A DNA stretch of 64,000 nt from positions 64,880,306 through 64,944,305 of the forward strand of contig OX465583.1 in assembly GCA_950022655.1 (NCBI GenBank). Reading direction: 5' to 3'. Source of the DNA: Alentia gelatinosa. Lineage: Eukaryota; Annelida; Polychaeta; Phyllodocida; Polynoidae. Below the pieces are notes generated by a model. The model was given only the letters and a program-made list of their open reading frames with translations, was not told where the DNA came from and did no database searches. Position numbers and translations under genes: made by a program. Below, in pieces: positions 11,311 through 23,150 of this stretch. The first letter of the stretch is position 1. Each line of letters begins with the position of its first letter.

Positions 11311-12235
11311 TACCTCCCCGCAACAAAACCACCTCAAAACCAAAACCCACCCTCCCATCCATTCAGTGATGTCTCAACTGGCGTGAGAAAGGAGGTGAGA
11401 AAAAAAGGAGGAGAACCACCACACGGTGCAATCTGATGACAAACATATTTGTATCCAATGCAGGCGTTGTGACGCGAAAGACACGCGCGCGTAAAAAAAT
11501 ACAGGGGTAGGGGGAAGTTTTATAAGAAAAAAATAAGAAAAATGAAAAAATGAGACCTCTGTTGCATCCGCTCTGAAAATGGCCATTTTTTACACCTTGG
11601 AGTACTAGGAGATCGTCTTGTGAGTCAAAATGTTTGGTTTAATTACAACCAATGGACGAACACCTGCATGAGAATGTGGTTATCGTGATCATTCATACTC
11701 ATGTTGACTGTGACAGTGACATGAGCAGACATATTAAATAGACGGGTTGAGGGGATATGATGGACGAACACGCACGTCCAAAATACATCTACACCCGTCA
11801 TTATACAATTACAGTTATGATATGTATAATTATCTAACAATTGATAAGTATATGGTTGGCAGTGAGAGGTATTTTTATGACCCGAAATCTCAGACTGTGT
11901 TTATAAATGCTTATTAAGTATAGGTTACATGTATGTTTGTTTTATAAAAAAATTCCCTCTCGCACTTACATGCGTATCTTTGGAAAATTTTGTTGTTGTT
12001 TTATATGGGACTCTATTGGAATCAAGTGCACCTCCCAATATTAAAGTGACATCCCAAATCAGAGATCAGGCAATAAAAAACGATATCAAATAAGTGTGTT
12101 GCTGGTAAGGTTACAGACTGGAGTGACATAAAACCTGGGTGTTCTGTCAGCGGTGAGGCTGGGGGCAGGTCGACCCGCCAGGTCCCCTAACAATAAAGTC
12201 TCCAGTGCCTTTCAAACAATCCCCCGCACAGAAAT
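11311..12235. other. No gene seen
   Basis: Largely AT-rich unique DNA. No reading frame or repeat family was recognised. Confidence 0.45.
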
Positions 12236-12241
12236 AAGGGC

Positions 12242-12275
12242 TATATAAACCAGGCGGTGCCCGTCTGACAGGAAG
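12242..12275 (+). promoter_or_regulatory. TATA box upstream of purine tract
   Basis: GGGCTATATAAACC has TATATAAA at 12242-12249 in a GC-rich setting, which is a textbook TATA context. A start would fall near 12272. Transcription to the right would run directly into the G-rich purine tract with G on the non-template strand, a configuration known to favour R-loops. No exon structure supports a gene. Confidence 0.3.
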
Positions 12276-12319
12276 AAGACGTCCGCAGTGTGAGGAGACG
12301 GGGGAAGGAATTAAAGCGG

Positions 12320-12880
12320 ACACGGAAACATAAAACACGGGGGAGGAGGGGAGGAGGGGAGGAGGGGAGGAGGGGAGGAGGAGCTGAGAGGGTAGGAAGG
12401 AGGGGCCAGGAGGGGCCAAGAAAGTGGCCGAGTTGGGGCGAGGATGGAGCTAGGAGGAGGGACTGGGAGGGGTCAGGAGGGAGAAAAAAGAGGGGCTGGG
12501 AGGGGGCCAGGAGAGGGCCAAGAGGGGGCCAGGAGAGGACCAGGAGGGGCTGGAAGGGAGCGGGGAGGGGAGGAGGGCTGAGAGGGGCAGAGAGGGGGAT
12601 GAAAGGGGGCCAGGAGAGGAGCCAGGAAGGGGCCGGGAGGGGGCTGGGCGTGGGTTGGGCGTGGGCTGAGAGGGGGCCAACAGGAGGCTGGAGGGTGGCA
12701 GGAGGGCAGATGGGAGGGGCCCGGGAGGAGGGCAGGAGGGGGGGGGCGGGAGGGGCATGAAGAAGGGGCCAGGAGGGGGCCGTGAGAAGGGGCCAGGAGG
12801 GGGGCCGGGAGAGGGGCCGTGAGAAGGGGCCAGGAGAGGGGGCCGGGAGGGGGCCGCCCACTGGCACAAGACCACGTGAA
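12320..12880 (+). repeat. Purine-rich GGGGCCAGGAG-type tandem tract with G-quadruplex potential
   Basis: About 560 bp of degenerate GGAGGGG and GGGGCCAGGAG units, almost all purine apart from regularly spaced CC. 12342-12382 is a near-perfect (GGGGAGGA)n run with four or more G4 tracts. Frames stay open on both strands because stop codons are compositionally excluded. The Arg/Gly/Glu-rich and Pro/Ser/Leu-rich products are therefore not evidence of a gene, and the long plus-strand frame also lacks an ATG at its start. Confidence 0.9.
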
Positions 12881-13130
12881 ATATGAACGGATCCCGGGCC
12901 CCGAGAAGCGGGTTAATTAGGCGCGTTCATATCGTCCGAGGGAGACGGCCACCTGGGCCAGGAGGAAGGGTGGGAGGGGGCAAGGACCCAGTGCCTTCAA
13001 TTCAGCCTGCAACCTCAGCAGCTAGAGGTCAACAGCCCAACTATTGTACTGCCATGCAATGTCGGCGGGCTCCTGCCCCGCCCTCCCCTCCCTCCCTCCC
13101 TCCCTGCCGTCGCCGCCACATGCTACCCCC
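12881..13130. other. GC-rich flank with (CCCT)n
   Basis: Moderately GC-rich, including CCCTCCCTCCCTCCCT at about 13084-13104. No gene seen. Confidence 0.4.
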
Positions 13131-13854
13131 TCCCTCGGCATCACATGCTACATGAATGTGCCAGGCCTTGTTCGATACGGCGCGTGTGGAGGTAATACTC
13201 CTCAACATTGGGTTCACCAAGCTGACCTCGAAATGAAGAACTCATAATGAAAAAATATAAGAACCACTTATACTTTTATCCTGGATGATCTACTAACAAT
13301 ACATTGAGTTTGTGTATGTATATACTGAATGCTTATTGCAGACCTATGGCGAAATCATCAAACGCTACTGCGATCATGTTACAGCCACCCCATTGCCTTT
13401 TCTCAGTTGTATTACAATTCCCTCTGTAACCGACACACCCTATAATCACAGGCAGTTTTTGTGGTCATCACCGAACGATAATATCAGGACCTGGTTGGGT
13501 ATCTATGGACGTTAGGTTGATTTCGGGATTATCCTTTAGGCGAGTGAATTAGCAAATCCAGTCGTAAATTGGCATTCTGGGGGATGAGGCCAGATATTTA
13601 TGGACAGTTCAAACGGATAAATCTTCGGCAATCGGTCGGGGATCTCCTTGTTGGAGCAGAAGGGAGCAGCTCGCTGGGTCTCTGTGGTCCGCAGATTGTT
13701 ACTGAGCTGCTCGATGGATTGCTCACAAGAGGGAACACTTCAGCCATTGAACCAGCTGAACCACAGACAACTGCCCATACATATATCTGCTCACTGAGGT
13801 GTAGGTCACAGTCATCACCATGGCATTATAGCTAATTTACCCACACATCCTTTC
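13131..13854. other. No gene seen
   Basis: Unique DNA. Short overlapping frames only. Confidence 0.4.
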
Positions 13855-14402
13855 ATCATTTCACCACATTAAAAGACAATAATCGATGGTTTTATAGAAA
13901 GGAGGCCGTAAATCACGAGTGGTTGACCCGTAGTAATACACGAGCGTCATGAGAAAACCCTGCCCGTGTATATGATAAACACTGTAAAAACGGGAGACAT
14001 ATACAATAATCGATGATTTTGTTGAGTTTGAGATTGCTGACACGTCGTAATACAAGAGCATCGAGCATCACCGAGTGTATTAAGACATCAACCTCGAGTG
14101 GTTTACAGCGCCGCCTGTCCTCAAAACCATCGTGTTTTAATTTTTTTTTTTATTATCAATCTTCTAGAATGAATTGCCCCTAGGAATTGCCACATTAAAG
14201 AATATATCAATAGGGAATATTTCTTTTGCTCTATATAGCGCACAGGGATATTTTCTCGTATACCACAGCTGTGAGGCCGTATACCATGGATTTGAATCCA
14301 TATACATGTACCACAGTTATGGAATCTGACAGGTTTTATAAAATGGATCGTGGTTTACTGAGTCCACATACATTCTCAATGGGGACTTTGTAGACGATGT
14401 AT
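13855..14402 (-). repeat. Dispersed repeat family C, copy 2
   Basis: The inverse counterpart of 4,095-4,790. Here the two AATCGATG-TTTT words (13,871 and 14,010) and the terminal AAAACCATCG (14,122) bound two adjacent stem-forming halves. AAGTCCCCATTGAGAATG-type sequence at the right matches the left end of the other copy. No coding capacity. Confidence 0.55.
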
Positions 14403-15996
14403 AATAAAGAGTTACAGCCTGTGTTGCATGCTAATTGCACGTTCTTTCCCCCTCAATCATTGCTATTGAAAAATAGTCAACACAGAAGGATTTCCCAAGC
14501 ATTTCCAGCCTTGTATCCATCCAATGACATATCTACAACTACCGAGGTACTGAAAGACCCCATGGCACCTACACAGATCCTCTGAATTGACTTTCTAATC
14601 AACAAGAACAACCAGTAGTGTACCAGATGAAAATCATATTAGAATTTCCTCTCGGGAAAAATAGCTATCAGCTACTCATCTTATGATAATAAGAGAAACA
14701 TATTCACAATTCATCAAGAGTTCAATGGGAACATACATCAATGGAGAGACCCAGTGGCCTATTCTGATCCCTTTGAGGAGTCACTCACAGTTGACCTACA
14801 ATGATATGTTTTCCCTCCAATGAAAACGGTTCTGTGTGAAAGAGGCGGAAGTCTATAGAATAACAAACCAGTCGCCTCTATATACAGAGATGTCTAGGGT
14901 CTGATAAATCCTTGTTAGATGAAGGGGGCTTTTACACAGAGATAACCTACTGACAGACTTGCATACACCACCCATGAGTCTCTCTCTCCAATACACTTTT
15001 TTTTCCTATTTGGTGGCTAGTGGATTAGTTTTGTGTATGAAATACAATATTTGTATTTTTTATCCAACACAATGATTTCTGCGATCTTTCTGTTGATGCT
15101 GATAACTGGGTATTGTTTTAAAATCCAGGGATATCAGAAAAGGACAAAATATTTTCCATTTGGAATTTACGGAGATATATGACCTATATAGAGGTTTAAA
15201 TAAGGAGGCCATGGAATTTACTGCCTCAGAGACTGGAAAATGTGGGAAACACATCATTATTGGCCATGGAATGGGGCTAGGGCGTGTGGGGAGGTTGGAA
15301 CTACTATTTATTGATGTGAATGAGGCCCAATTTATACTCTATTTGTTTTTACACAAGAAAAAAACAGTTTTATAAACTGAAAATGAAAACGAGGATTTCC
15401 TTAGGAAAAAGAGGAAAACTGCCATCTCTGAAAATCGATGTGTTGGAGTGGCACTGTGAACGGCTGAGCAGGCTGCCTGCAGGGTGGTGTGGTGAGTGAT
15501 GACAGGAGGGGGGGAGGAAGTCTCTGTCTGTGTGTCTGTGTCACAGAATCGCGCATCTTCAGACTCTGCGCTCTCCCAATGTAGGACAGGGCAGGAAAAT
15601 AAGAGCCGAGGGTTACGCCGAAACGAGGTTACGTCGGGCCTCACACACAAAGACATGGCGTCACTAGGATACACACACCGCTGAAGGCATCTCACCCCCG
15701 ACCCCCGACCCACTAACCCCCGCCCCATCCCCGCACACATAACCCTGTCCTTCCTCTACCGGCTAGAAGCTATAGAGCACTATCTAGTCCAGGGACCATA
15801 AGGTCGAGTTGTATGCATGTTTTAGACGTACGCGCGATGCAAGGCTTGATAAGGCAGGCCCTTCTGTGACATGTGTATAGGTAAGCGGGATGTTCAGGAG
15901 TAGGAGAGATAGATGGTGTTTATTGTGGAAGGTGCAGGTCTTGTCGTGATTCTAGGTGATCGCCGAAAGGGCAATATGATATGATGAACCATCTTT
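14403..15996. other. No gene seen
   Basis: Mostly AT-rich unique sequence. 15385-15770 is more GC-balanced, and the minus strand has a 133-codon frame that starts in GC-rich DNA and ends in AT-rich DNA. It has no recognisable motif and no splice boundaries, so I do not call it. Confidence 0.4.
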
Positions 15997-16305
15997 TATC
16001 TCACCATGGTGTTTTTTCTCCATAGGGTTAATATTAGGAGTTCATACTCCACGGCCGTGAAGGTTATGTACCCAATACTCAAGGGGTAATCGGGTGAGTT
16101 GTTTTGGATATATATATATATATAATGTTCCAGACCATTTATACGGGGTGAGATATAATCAGAAACCCACGAGATGAAAATAACTTGGTCTGCACCCCAG
16201 CTTTTTGACCACTACATAATTAACTCAGCTTCGCTTCGTGAATTGCTCTGCGGTCAAACTCGCTGGAGTATTGACCAAGTTATTTTCATCTCATGAGTTT
16301 CCTTC
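15997..16305 (+). mobile_element. Double-hairpin element, subfamily S2 (copy 1)
   Basis: Module 1 starts TATCTCACCATGGTG, has CCATAGGGTTAATATTAGGA, and closes GGGGTGAGATATAATCAGAAACC at 16145. Module 2 has perfect 20-bp arms (GAGATGAAAATAACTTGG... at 16171-16190, with its complement at 16273-16292). The apex is CAGCTTCGCTTCG, with GCTTCGC at 16228-16234. A (TA)n run at about 16112-16125 interrupts module 1. The second copy is at 32,778-33,069. Confidence 0.75.
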
Positions 16306-16463
16306 TAAATCCTAAATACCCGACCTGCTAATATAGGAATTTGAAACTTTTCTATCCTACTGCACTCAAGAAATATTGCATCAATAAATGAATGAATAAA
16401 CAAATATAAGGAAAAATATAGGGAATAGGTAGGTATTTATATGAATAACGTGGATTGTATTTT

Positions 16464-16804
16464 ATAGAGGAAACCTATGAATGTTTATGGTAAGAGCTAG
16501 TATCTCATTAAGTTTGAATTGCGTAGTAATTCACAAGGTGAAGCCCTGTGAATTACGTAGCAATACAAACGAGATGAGATCGAGCTCTGACAGTAGACTT
16601 GAATAGGTTTTTGAATTTATCTCACCCCTCACATTGACTAATTTGCTAACATTTGAGACATAATCCTCTATTAATTATTATTATTTCAATTTATGTATGT
16701 CATAATTCCTCATTGAGTATTTTCTCTTCTTGTAAATACTCCATGGGCATTGAGTCTGTGTCCCACTTTTTAATCTATGGAGAAAAAATACCAGGAGTGA
16801 GATA
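16464..16804 (-). mobile_element. Double-hairpin element, subfamily S1
   Basis: Minus orientation. The right end is CCAGGAGTGAGATAAAC and the left end is TATAGAGGAAACCTATGAATG. The junction between modules is GAATTTATCTCACCCC, and the hairpin arms contain GCTCTGACAGT/ATGGTAAGAGC. The apex has decayed to GGTGAAGCCC. It lies 160 bp from an S2 element. Confidence 0.75.
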
Positions 16805-17304
16805 AACAAATATAAACATCTGAAGAGGTTTCCTGACCTTGCTAGCAGACCACAACTAGAATTATAGTAGACACTATAAACAGGAATATATTGATGTTAT
16901 CAAAAGTTGATCCATGCAAAATATCAATGAGAGATTTCCAGAAATTAAAAAAAACACAAGCTAAAACATCATAGAGCAGTCAGAGTGCAAATCCCATCTT
17001 GATTACATAATAGACGAAAGTGAAACCCTGCCTCAGTTGGGTCTGTGATGTAATTCATGTGCTTGGTATTCCAATGAGGGTTGTATTTGCTCAGGGCTAA
17101 CATTGACATGTAAGATAGACGGTTATGATTTGCTGTTTGAAGCGATCGCATGAAAGAAACAAGGATGCCAATTAATTCCGACTGCTTCGGTTATTTCCCG
17201 TGCACGCCGTACCATCGGAGACTGCCTCCTTGAAGGGCCTGTTGGAACGTGCTATAAAGTGTCATCCTCGTCATGTTTACATATCAGCTGGGTCTGCGGC
17301 ACAG
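16805..17304. other. No gene seen
   Basis: AT-rich unique DNA. No feature recognised. Confidence 0.4.
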
Positions 17305-17826
17305 GGAGAAAGGTAGACTGGCTGCAGTCCCTGCATCCTATGGCTACCGTCCTTGCTGGGATACTGGCTCCAGCCCCTGCATCCCATGGCTACCGTCCTT
17401 GCTGGGATACTGGCTCTAGTCCCTGCATCCTATGGCTACCCTCCTCACTGGGATACAGGGACTAGTACAATCGGTAAAGGTGTTGATTTCTGGCGCTGTT
17501 TAGCTCCAGTATTTCCAAAGTCTCCATACAGATATCCTGGCTACTGGTCAGGATATCTACTGGGAGATTGATACATTCTCTCTTTGATCTCAATTGGGTC
17601 ATAATCAGGAGCGGGCCAGGAAACTGGCGGAGGGTCAGGAAGAGGTATAGGGTTACAGGGAGCAGTTTGGGGCCATAAACAGGAGTTTCAGTTCATAGTG
17701 GACAAGTCTTTGATTCATGAGCCAGTCAGAGAAGGCTACATACTTTAATGAACTTTATTCTGATTGTGTTTTAAATCATTTAATGAACGTTCATAATCAA
17801 AGACTTGAGCAAGTCTAGGAGAGTGG
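17305..17826 (+). mobile_element. Family A MITE with triplicated left end
   Basis: Element 17314-17817 is flanked by a decayed 9-bp duplication (GGAGAAAGG / GGAGAGTGG). The first ~47 bp (ACTGGCT-CAGTCCCTGCATCC-TATGGCTACC...GGGAT) are repeated three times in tandem at about 17318-17456, so this copy has three successive left termini. The remaining body and right end match the 42.5-kb copy. No coding capacity. The triplication may have arisen by aberrant transposition or replication slippage. Confidence 0.85.
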
Positions 17827-18722
17827 GAGAGAGGGAGGGGTGGAGTGCACTGGGGTGGGGATTGAATGTGGGGAGAGCGGCGGAGTGGGTGTGGAGTACG
17901 GGTTGGTGGCTTTATGAATGAATGTCGGTTGCGTTGGATTGCCCTGCGGTTGCTGCGGCTGGCCTGAATCCTGCGGTACTGCTGCTGCATGGCACTCGCA
18001 GGGTGTGGATGTCTGTGTGGGTGGTGGGTGGTGGTGTTCGGGGTTGTGGGGTTGGAAGGGTGCTGCATGCCATGATTCTCCAGCATCTTGGGATGACAAA
18101 CGGAGAGAGAGAGAAGAGAGAAATGGGTGGGTTGGAGGAGAAAGGTGGCTGCTCCGGGGGTAACAATGGGTCATCCAGGCGGGTGACGTAGCAGGGGCAG
18201 CGGGGGTGGTGGGGTGAGAGGGTAGGGGGTGGGTGGGTGGGTGGGTGTAGAAGGGGAGCATGCATGCTTGCAGCTGGCGACTGTGCACCCACAGCAGCTC
18301 CGTCCGGGGGTCGAGGCGACTCCTGCTTTGCAGCATGCTGCATGCTTCGGACACAACCTCCGACCCGCCCTCCCAGGGCAGGAGGCGGACGGACGGGCGG
18401 GGCGGGCGGGCGGGCGGGCGGGAGGGTTTCAGGGCCAGCCGGCCAACCCCCCCAGCAGCATGTCATTCTGCATATTAAAAGATGCGAGCCGGACATGACC
18501 GTGTTTTATTTCCCACTGGCAGAAAGCAGGCCACGCTGGCTGGCTGGCTCGCTGGCTGGTGCTGGTTAAAGGACGGTCGCTGAATGAATGCCAGGCTGTA
18601 AGCTGGCCGACACGAGCAGCTCACTGCCTTCCTTTTTTCTGGCGGAAGCCCCGAGACCAGCAAATAATATGCTCGTGTGGTGTGGTGTGGGGGGTGCATG
18701 ATGCTGCTGTTACTTGCAGTCA

Positions 18723-18754
<32 letters not shown>

Positions 18755-18900
18755 GGCGGCGGCAGCGACCAGGTTTTTATCACCGGGTTCACAGAGCCAA
18801 GTCACGGAGAAGGGTCGCCGTCTCAAGGCGTGGGGTTAGGCCGAGGGTAAAGGGCTCATCTAGGCACTGCATCGCTTAGCCAGCATTATGTTTTTGGCGG
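17827..18900. other. GC-rich region with G-quadruplex runs and (CAG)n/(CGG)n
   Basis: G-rich on the plus strand, with GGGGGTGGTGGGG and repeated TGGG units at 18195-18245 and (GGGC)n at about 18393-18421. A CAG run (about 18726-18753) passes into CGG. A plus-strand frame would read it as a Gln run followed by Arg, but it has no splice boundaries or motifs to support it as an exon. The length and composition resemble a promoter or enhancer island. Frames are open on both strands. Confidence 0.5.
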
Positions 18901-19949
18901 CCTTTTAGCATTTTTTACCCAATTGCTGTTCCTTTCGATTCGGGGCGGGTTTGGGTGGGTCGGGGGAGGATCGTCGGCGGCCAGTTGTTGTGTGCCAGTT
19001 TTGTAAGAGCTGATGGAAGTGGAGGTGGACGATCCTCGTGTGGTGGGTGTAGACAGCCTTAGACAGTACATATATAGCAGAGGGTGTGGTCCGCTTAACG
19101 CCTGTCACACCGGGTCCGCTCTCTAGCACTAGTGTAAGTATACACTTTCCTATTGCATCATTTTTCATCTGTATTTACCAAAGCGGCAGCGCTATGCATG
19201 CATTATAACCCAACCGTGCGCAGGGATGTGTCTGGGCTGGGCAGGAATGGGGGTGAATACCACACCCCCTCTACTTACATCCTCGTGGGAGGTGGAGCAT
19301 GCTGAACAGGCCATGTCTGTTTGTTGGTTTTTTTCCCACACACGTGAATGTTATCTGGAATTTTTAAAACAACTCAAACCAATGCATGTTCTCGACCATG
19401 TTGGTAGCAGGCAAATGAATGCTGGGGCCATCTTGATGCTCTGCCAGGGATGGTATATATATAGAGAGAGAGAGTGAGCCATGGGAGACAGTCTTCTATT
19501 CAGCTTCTGTCTACTGGAGCATTACTGTGGCCGCTCAGTGTGAAGCCAGAGAAAGCTTTGCATAATTTTCTTAAATCGTCTTATCCTAGTTCCGTGCACT
19601 CTCATAACAGCCTCATTCACAGAGCTTGCCGGACCACTGCACCTCCGGCCCCTCTTATTTACCGTTATGTAGAATGTGCTGGTGATTGTCAGTGTCTATA
19701 CATGGAGAGCGCAGATTAGCAGCGTACTGCAGACCTATATCTATATAGTAAGACCTCAGGGTCCATGTATTTCACTGCGTGCTATAATAGTATTCATAAA
19801 TACCGAAGAGCTTCCTTCTATGTGCACTGTTTACATCTCATTATGATAAAATACCGAGGCATTTCTCACCAGGCAGCCATCCATAAAATACGTAGGCCGA
19901 ATTTTTGGAACTTTTGATCCCCTTCAAATTGCTAAAATATGTGAACTTA
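18901..19949. other. No gene seen
   Basis: Unique DNA with a short (GA)n at 19462-19476. A plus-strand 81-codon frame at 19474 begins with GTG rather than ATG and has no supporting motif. Confidence 0.4.
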
Positions 19950-20091
19950 TTGCATAGCGCCATTGCTAAATGTGGTAGAATTATATATGTGAAACATGTT
20001 GGAAAGAACTGGCACCGTTCTGAACATGTTGAATCTCGGATTTGGATGTCTAATGTCACTTTGTAAGCCCCTAAGCAATGGCGCTATGCAA
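19950..20091. mobile_element. 142-bp element with perfect 18-bp terminal inverted repeats
   Basis: TTGCATAGCGCCATTGCT at 19950-19967 is the exact reverse complement of 20074-20091, across a 106-bp centre with no internal symmetry. Perfect arms of this length around a small non-coding centre are typical of a MITE or solo transposon ends. No other copy is in this window, and I could not assign a target duplication. Confidence 0.55.
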
Positions 20092-20680
20092 TGATATCAC
20101 AAAATCTTGTATGCATTAGAACAGACAAGGAGGATACACAAAATTTCCATGTTTGTTACCCCTCCATCCCATCCCCCCTTAGTGTGTAGCCTACGTACTT
20201 TATGGATGGACCCTTGCAAGTCTATAGCTTGTTTCAATAGAATTAAAAAATAGAATAGGATGATAGAATAGATACACTTTCTACTGTAATAGGATAATGC
20301 CATAAGCTGAACAATATTGCCAGTTATAAGCAAAATATGCCATAAAAAAACATCAAAATATTCATAGGTTGCTGTGCGTTACAATGCTTGCGTTTAATGG
20401 CAGTTCATTGCACCCAGGTGTGTGGCAATCGACACTCTGGGTGCAATAGGACGTAATTGGTGCTCGTGGCATCCATTATTGAACAGTAGACGATTATTTT
20501 CCTGAAGGTATTCCCAGCCTAGAAATGCACGACTAAATAATTGATACAGACCTAGTTTGGAAGACTCCATCGGAACAGTGGGTGGGAGGCTATTGGTATG
20601 GACATCTCGAGGGGTACGGAGTGTGGGTACAATTTCCACCCTGCGTGGATGTACTGACCCTGACAGTTTAAAAAAAATAT
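20092..20680. other. No gene seen
   Basis: Unique AT-rich DNA. A 22-bp word centred on AAAATATGCCATAAAAAAAC at about 20,330-20,351 recurs exactly at about 26,678-26,699, suggesting a shared repeat edge. Confidence 0.4.
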
Positions 20681-21182
20681 TTTTCTTTTTTATTTATCGA
20701 GTTAGGATTTGCTACTAAGACTACTCTGACGTCTTGGCAACTTCATGTATTTTAGCTGCTAATTGTCCTTCCTCATTTTTAAACTTCTATTGGCTATTTC
20801 CAAGCATATTTTCTACTTTTTAATTTTTTTTTTACTTATTGTGTTAGGGTTTGCTACTAAGACTATTCTCTCAAGTCTTGGCAACTGCATGTATTTTAAG
20901 CACTCATTGTCCTTCCTAATGTCTAAACTTCTATTAGCTGTTTCCAAGCATATGCATTGTTATAATATGATACAGGCCCATGCAATAAATACATATGGGA
21001 TTGCGATCCAATGGAGGCATACCTATAAATGCACTGTTTTCAGTTTTTATATTTTTAAATTTTGTTTTTCGCTTTCTCATGGTGTGAGTGGGTTTGCTAT
21101 TCAATGGAGGCATACCTATAAATGTATTATGTTCTTTTTTTTTGTCTTAATTATTTTTCGTTTTCTCACGTTGTGAATATGC
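20681..21182 (+). repeat. Two adjacent tandem dimers (about 140 bp and about 95 bp units)
   Basis: The first dimer (20681-20960) repeats a unit containing TTTGCTACTAAGACTA, GTCTTGGCAACT-CATGTATTTTA and TTGTCCTTCCT. The second dimer (about 21004-21180) repeats a unit containing CAATGGAGGCATACCTATAA and TTTTCTCA-GTGTGA. Units within each dimer are about 85-90% alike by eye. The open frame through them is a consequence of the repeat, not evidence of a gene. Confidence 0.75.
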
Positions 21183-21894
21183 AATTTTATGATTTTTTTT
21201 ACCGGGTTTACCCGACATAACTATGAATACACTTTCATTAAGGGATATCCCAATGGACATATGAGCATGCAGCATATCAGTGACATAATTACTTATGCTT
21301 TTGTGAGCAACTCTACGACTCTAGGCACATCCCCTGTCTATGTATAGATACCTGTATAGGGATAGACTATAGTCTAACGCGTCTCTGTGTGTAGCTGGGC
21401 GTGTCACATCATGTCACACTGTGTCATGACCACACCAAGCTTCACTTGTGACATCCTTCCAGTCGACCGGCACTGACGGCCATATAGACTAGCTGTCAGT
21501 GAGACTGCATTCTTCCATCGGGGAGATGGCCTCTTGTGTGCTGCTGCAGCTCTCTACGCCCCACTCCACCACGGGCCCGCGGTGCGACAAGGGTTACACC
21601 GCACAATGACAACACTATTGTTGTCTCTCGTTGCACAAGTCCGTCCTTCGTTATAACATCTCCATTGCTTTTAATCATTTCACGCCCACTGCATGGCCAT
21701 AAATGACTAACTCGCGGGTTATGTCTTTTTAGGGAGCGATCATTGGATGCTATCGCGAGAACATGGGCTCCGTTTTCAGCGACAACTCTGGATTACAAAA
21801 CGGGAATGGGAATATGATGATAAATAGTCATTTCGGTGCGGACGGACAAAGCGCTAAAGAGCATATTACAAGGAGGGAACGAAGATGTATTATG
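21183..21894. other. No gene seen
   Basis: Unique DNA. No feature recognised. Confidence 0.4.
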
Positions 21895-21896
21895 CA

Positions 21897-22046
21897 CCTA
21901 ATACAAAGTGTCCATAGAAAACACATAGGGAGTGTGTATTACCATACCCGGAGCATACTGATATATCCACCCAATACAAAGGGTCAATAGAAAACACATA
22001 GAGATTATGTATCACCATACCCGGAGCACACAGATATGTTGTTTTC
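21897..22046 (+). repeat. Tandem duplication, about 75-bp unit
   Basis: Two units share ATACAAAG-GT-CATAGAAAAC, ACACATAG and ACCATACCCGGAGCA. They start at about 21901 and 21977. The pair abuts the double-hairpin element that begins near 22,065. Confidence 0.7.
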
Positions 22047-22064
22047 TCCGGGTTCTGATAAAGC

Positions 22065-22296
22065 TATCATACGGAAAAATAGTGTGTACTGAAAAATAGT
22101 GCGTACCTAAATGGACTAATATCAGTACGCCACTTGTCACGAAAAGTAGATGATAAATACAATACAGACTGGTTTCAGATAAAAGCGATTGTATGCTCCT
22201 CGGAGTTGACTCCGTGCAATATCCTCGCATGCACTCGGATATTACTACTCGTCAACTCATCGGAGCATACAACCGCTTGTATCTGAGACCAGTCAA
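22065..22296 (+). mobile_element. Double-hairpin-like element, subfamily S8
   Basis: Module 1 is bounded by TATCAT (22065) and ATGATA (22150) in the sequence GTAGATGATAAATAC, which parallels the GTGAGATAAATTC junction of other subfamilies. Inside it a GAAAAATAGTG-GTAC unit occurs twice. Module 2 is an imperfect hairpin with arms of about 58 bp (from GACTGGTTTCAGATAAAAGC at 22169 to GAGACCAGTC ending near 22295) and loop TCGCATGCACTC. Assignment to the superfamily rests on architecture, since the arms are unlike those of the other subfamilies. Single copy in the window. Confidence 0.5.
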
Positions 22297-23150
22297 TATT
22301 GCTGTCCGTGGCATAGATGGTGTTACCTACGTACAGACAAGAAAAATGTAAAAAGATAGGAAAATCAGCTTTGTATAGTGAGCCTGCTGATGTTAATTCT
22401 GCCCTTGAGAGGCGGTGGCTCAGGAGAGATATAGAAGGACCACTCAGCAAGCCAGCTGCAGTGTAGAGGACTATTTTCATCTAATCGATTGTGATGAAAT
22501 GCTGCTGTCACTTGATGGCGGTTACCTTGAAGACGATGCACACAATGCACACTGTATCTCATATAAACATTATTCTCTCTAGTATATAGACAACAAAGCC
22601 TATTATTATGGACTGCTACAAGGGGTGATATATATACAGTGAGGTGTTAGGGCTTTTAGGCAAATATGCCAGGTGAGAAATATGCGTGATTTGTTGGGAA
22701 GTGCCATGGCATTGATTTTTAAAATGTGGCATGAATTTATGAGGTTCCTATCTTGGAAGCATACTCAACACATATTCTTTTCTTTTCTTCATTTTTGTTC
22801 ATTTATTGGACACATTTAGTTGTGAATTATGACCACGACGCTTTCACTACTTTCGCTATCACTACACTACAGTTTTTGATCAATCTTGCTCTCAACAAAT
22901 ACACTTTTATATAACATATAATTTCCAGTGTCACAAATAATTTCAGATTATATTTAGTAGAAATGGGAGATGCTATAGGAGCTTAGCGGGAGGCTTATTG
23001 CTCGTTGTGGGCGTGTGTGTGGTTGTGTGGTGAGCGATAGCTGCGTGGTTTAGGGTGGGTTTTTTTTTACCATAGAGGTATCCTCTGTCTCTCCACTCAA
23101 GCACAAACCCCGGCCACACGCTACCACCAGCCGCAGAACTCTGTCACGCC
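22297..23150. other. No gene seen
   Basis: AT-rich unique DNA. No feature recognised. Confidence 0.45.

Noticed and set aside
12290..12760. 156-codon Arg/Gly-rich frame downstream of a TATA box
   Set aside because: The frame begins at GTG, not ATG, and is a translation of the purine repeat.
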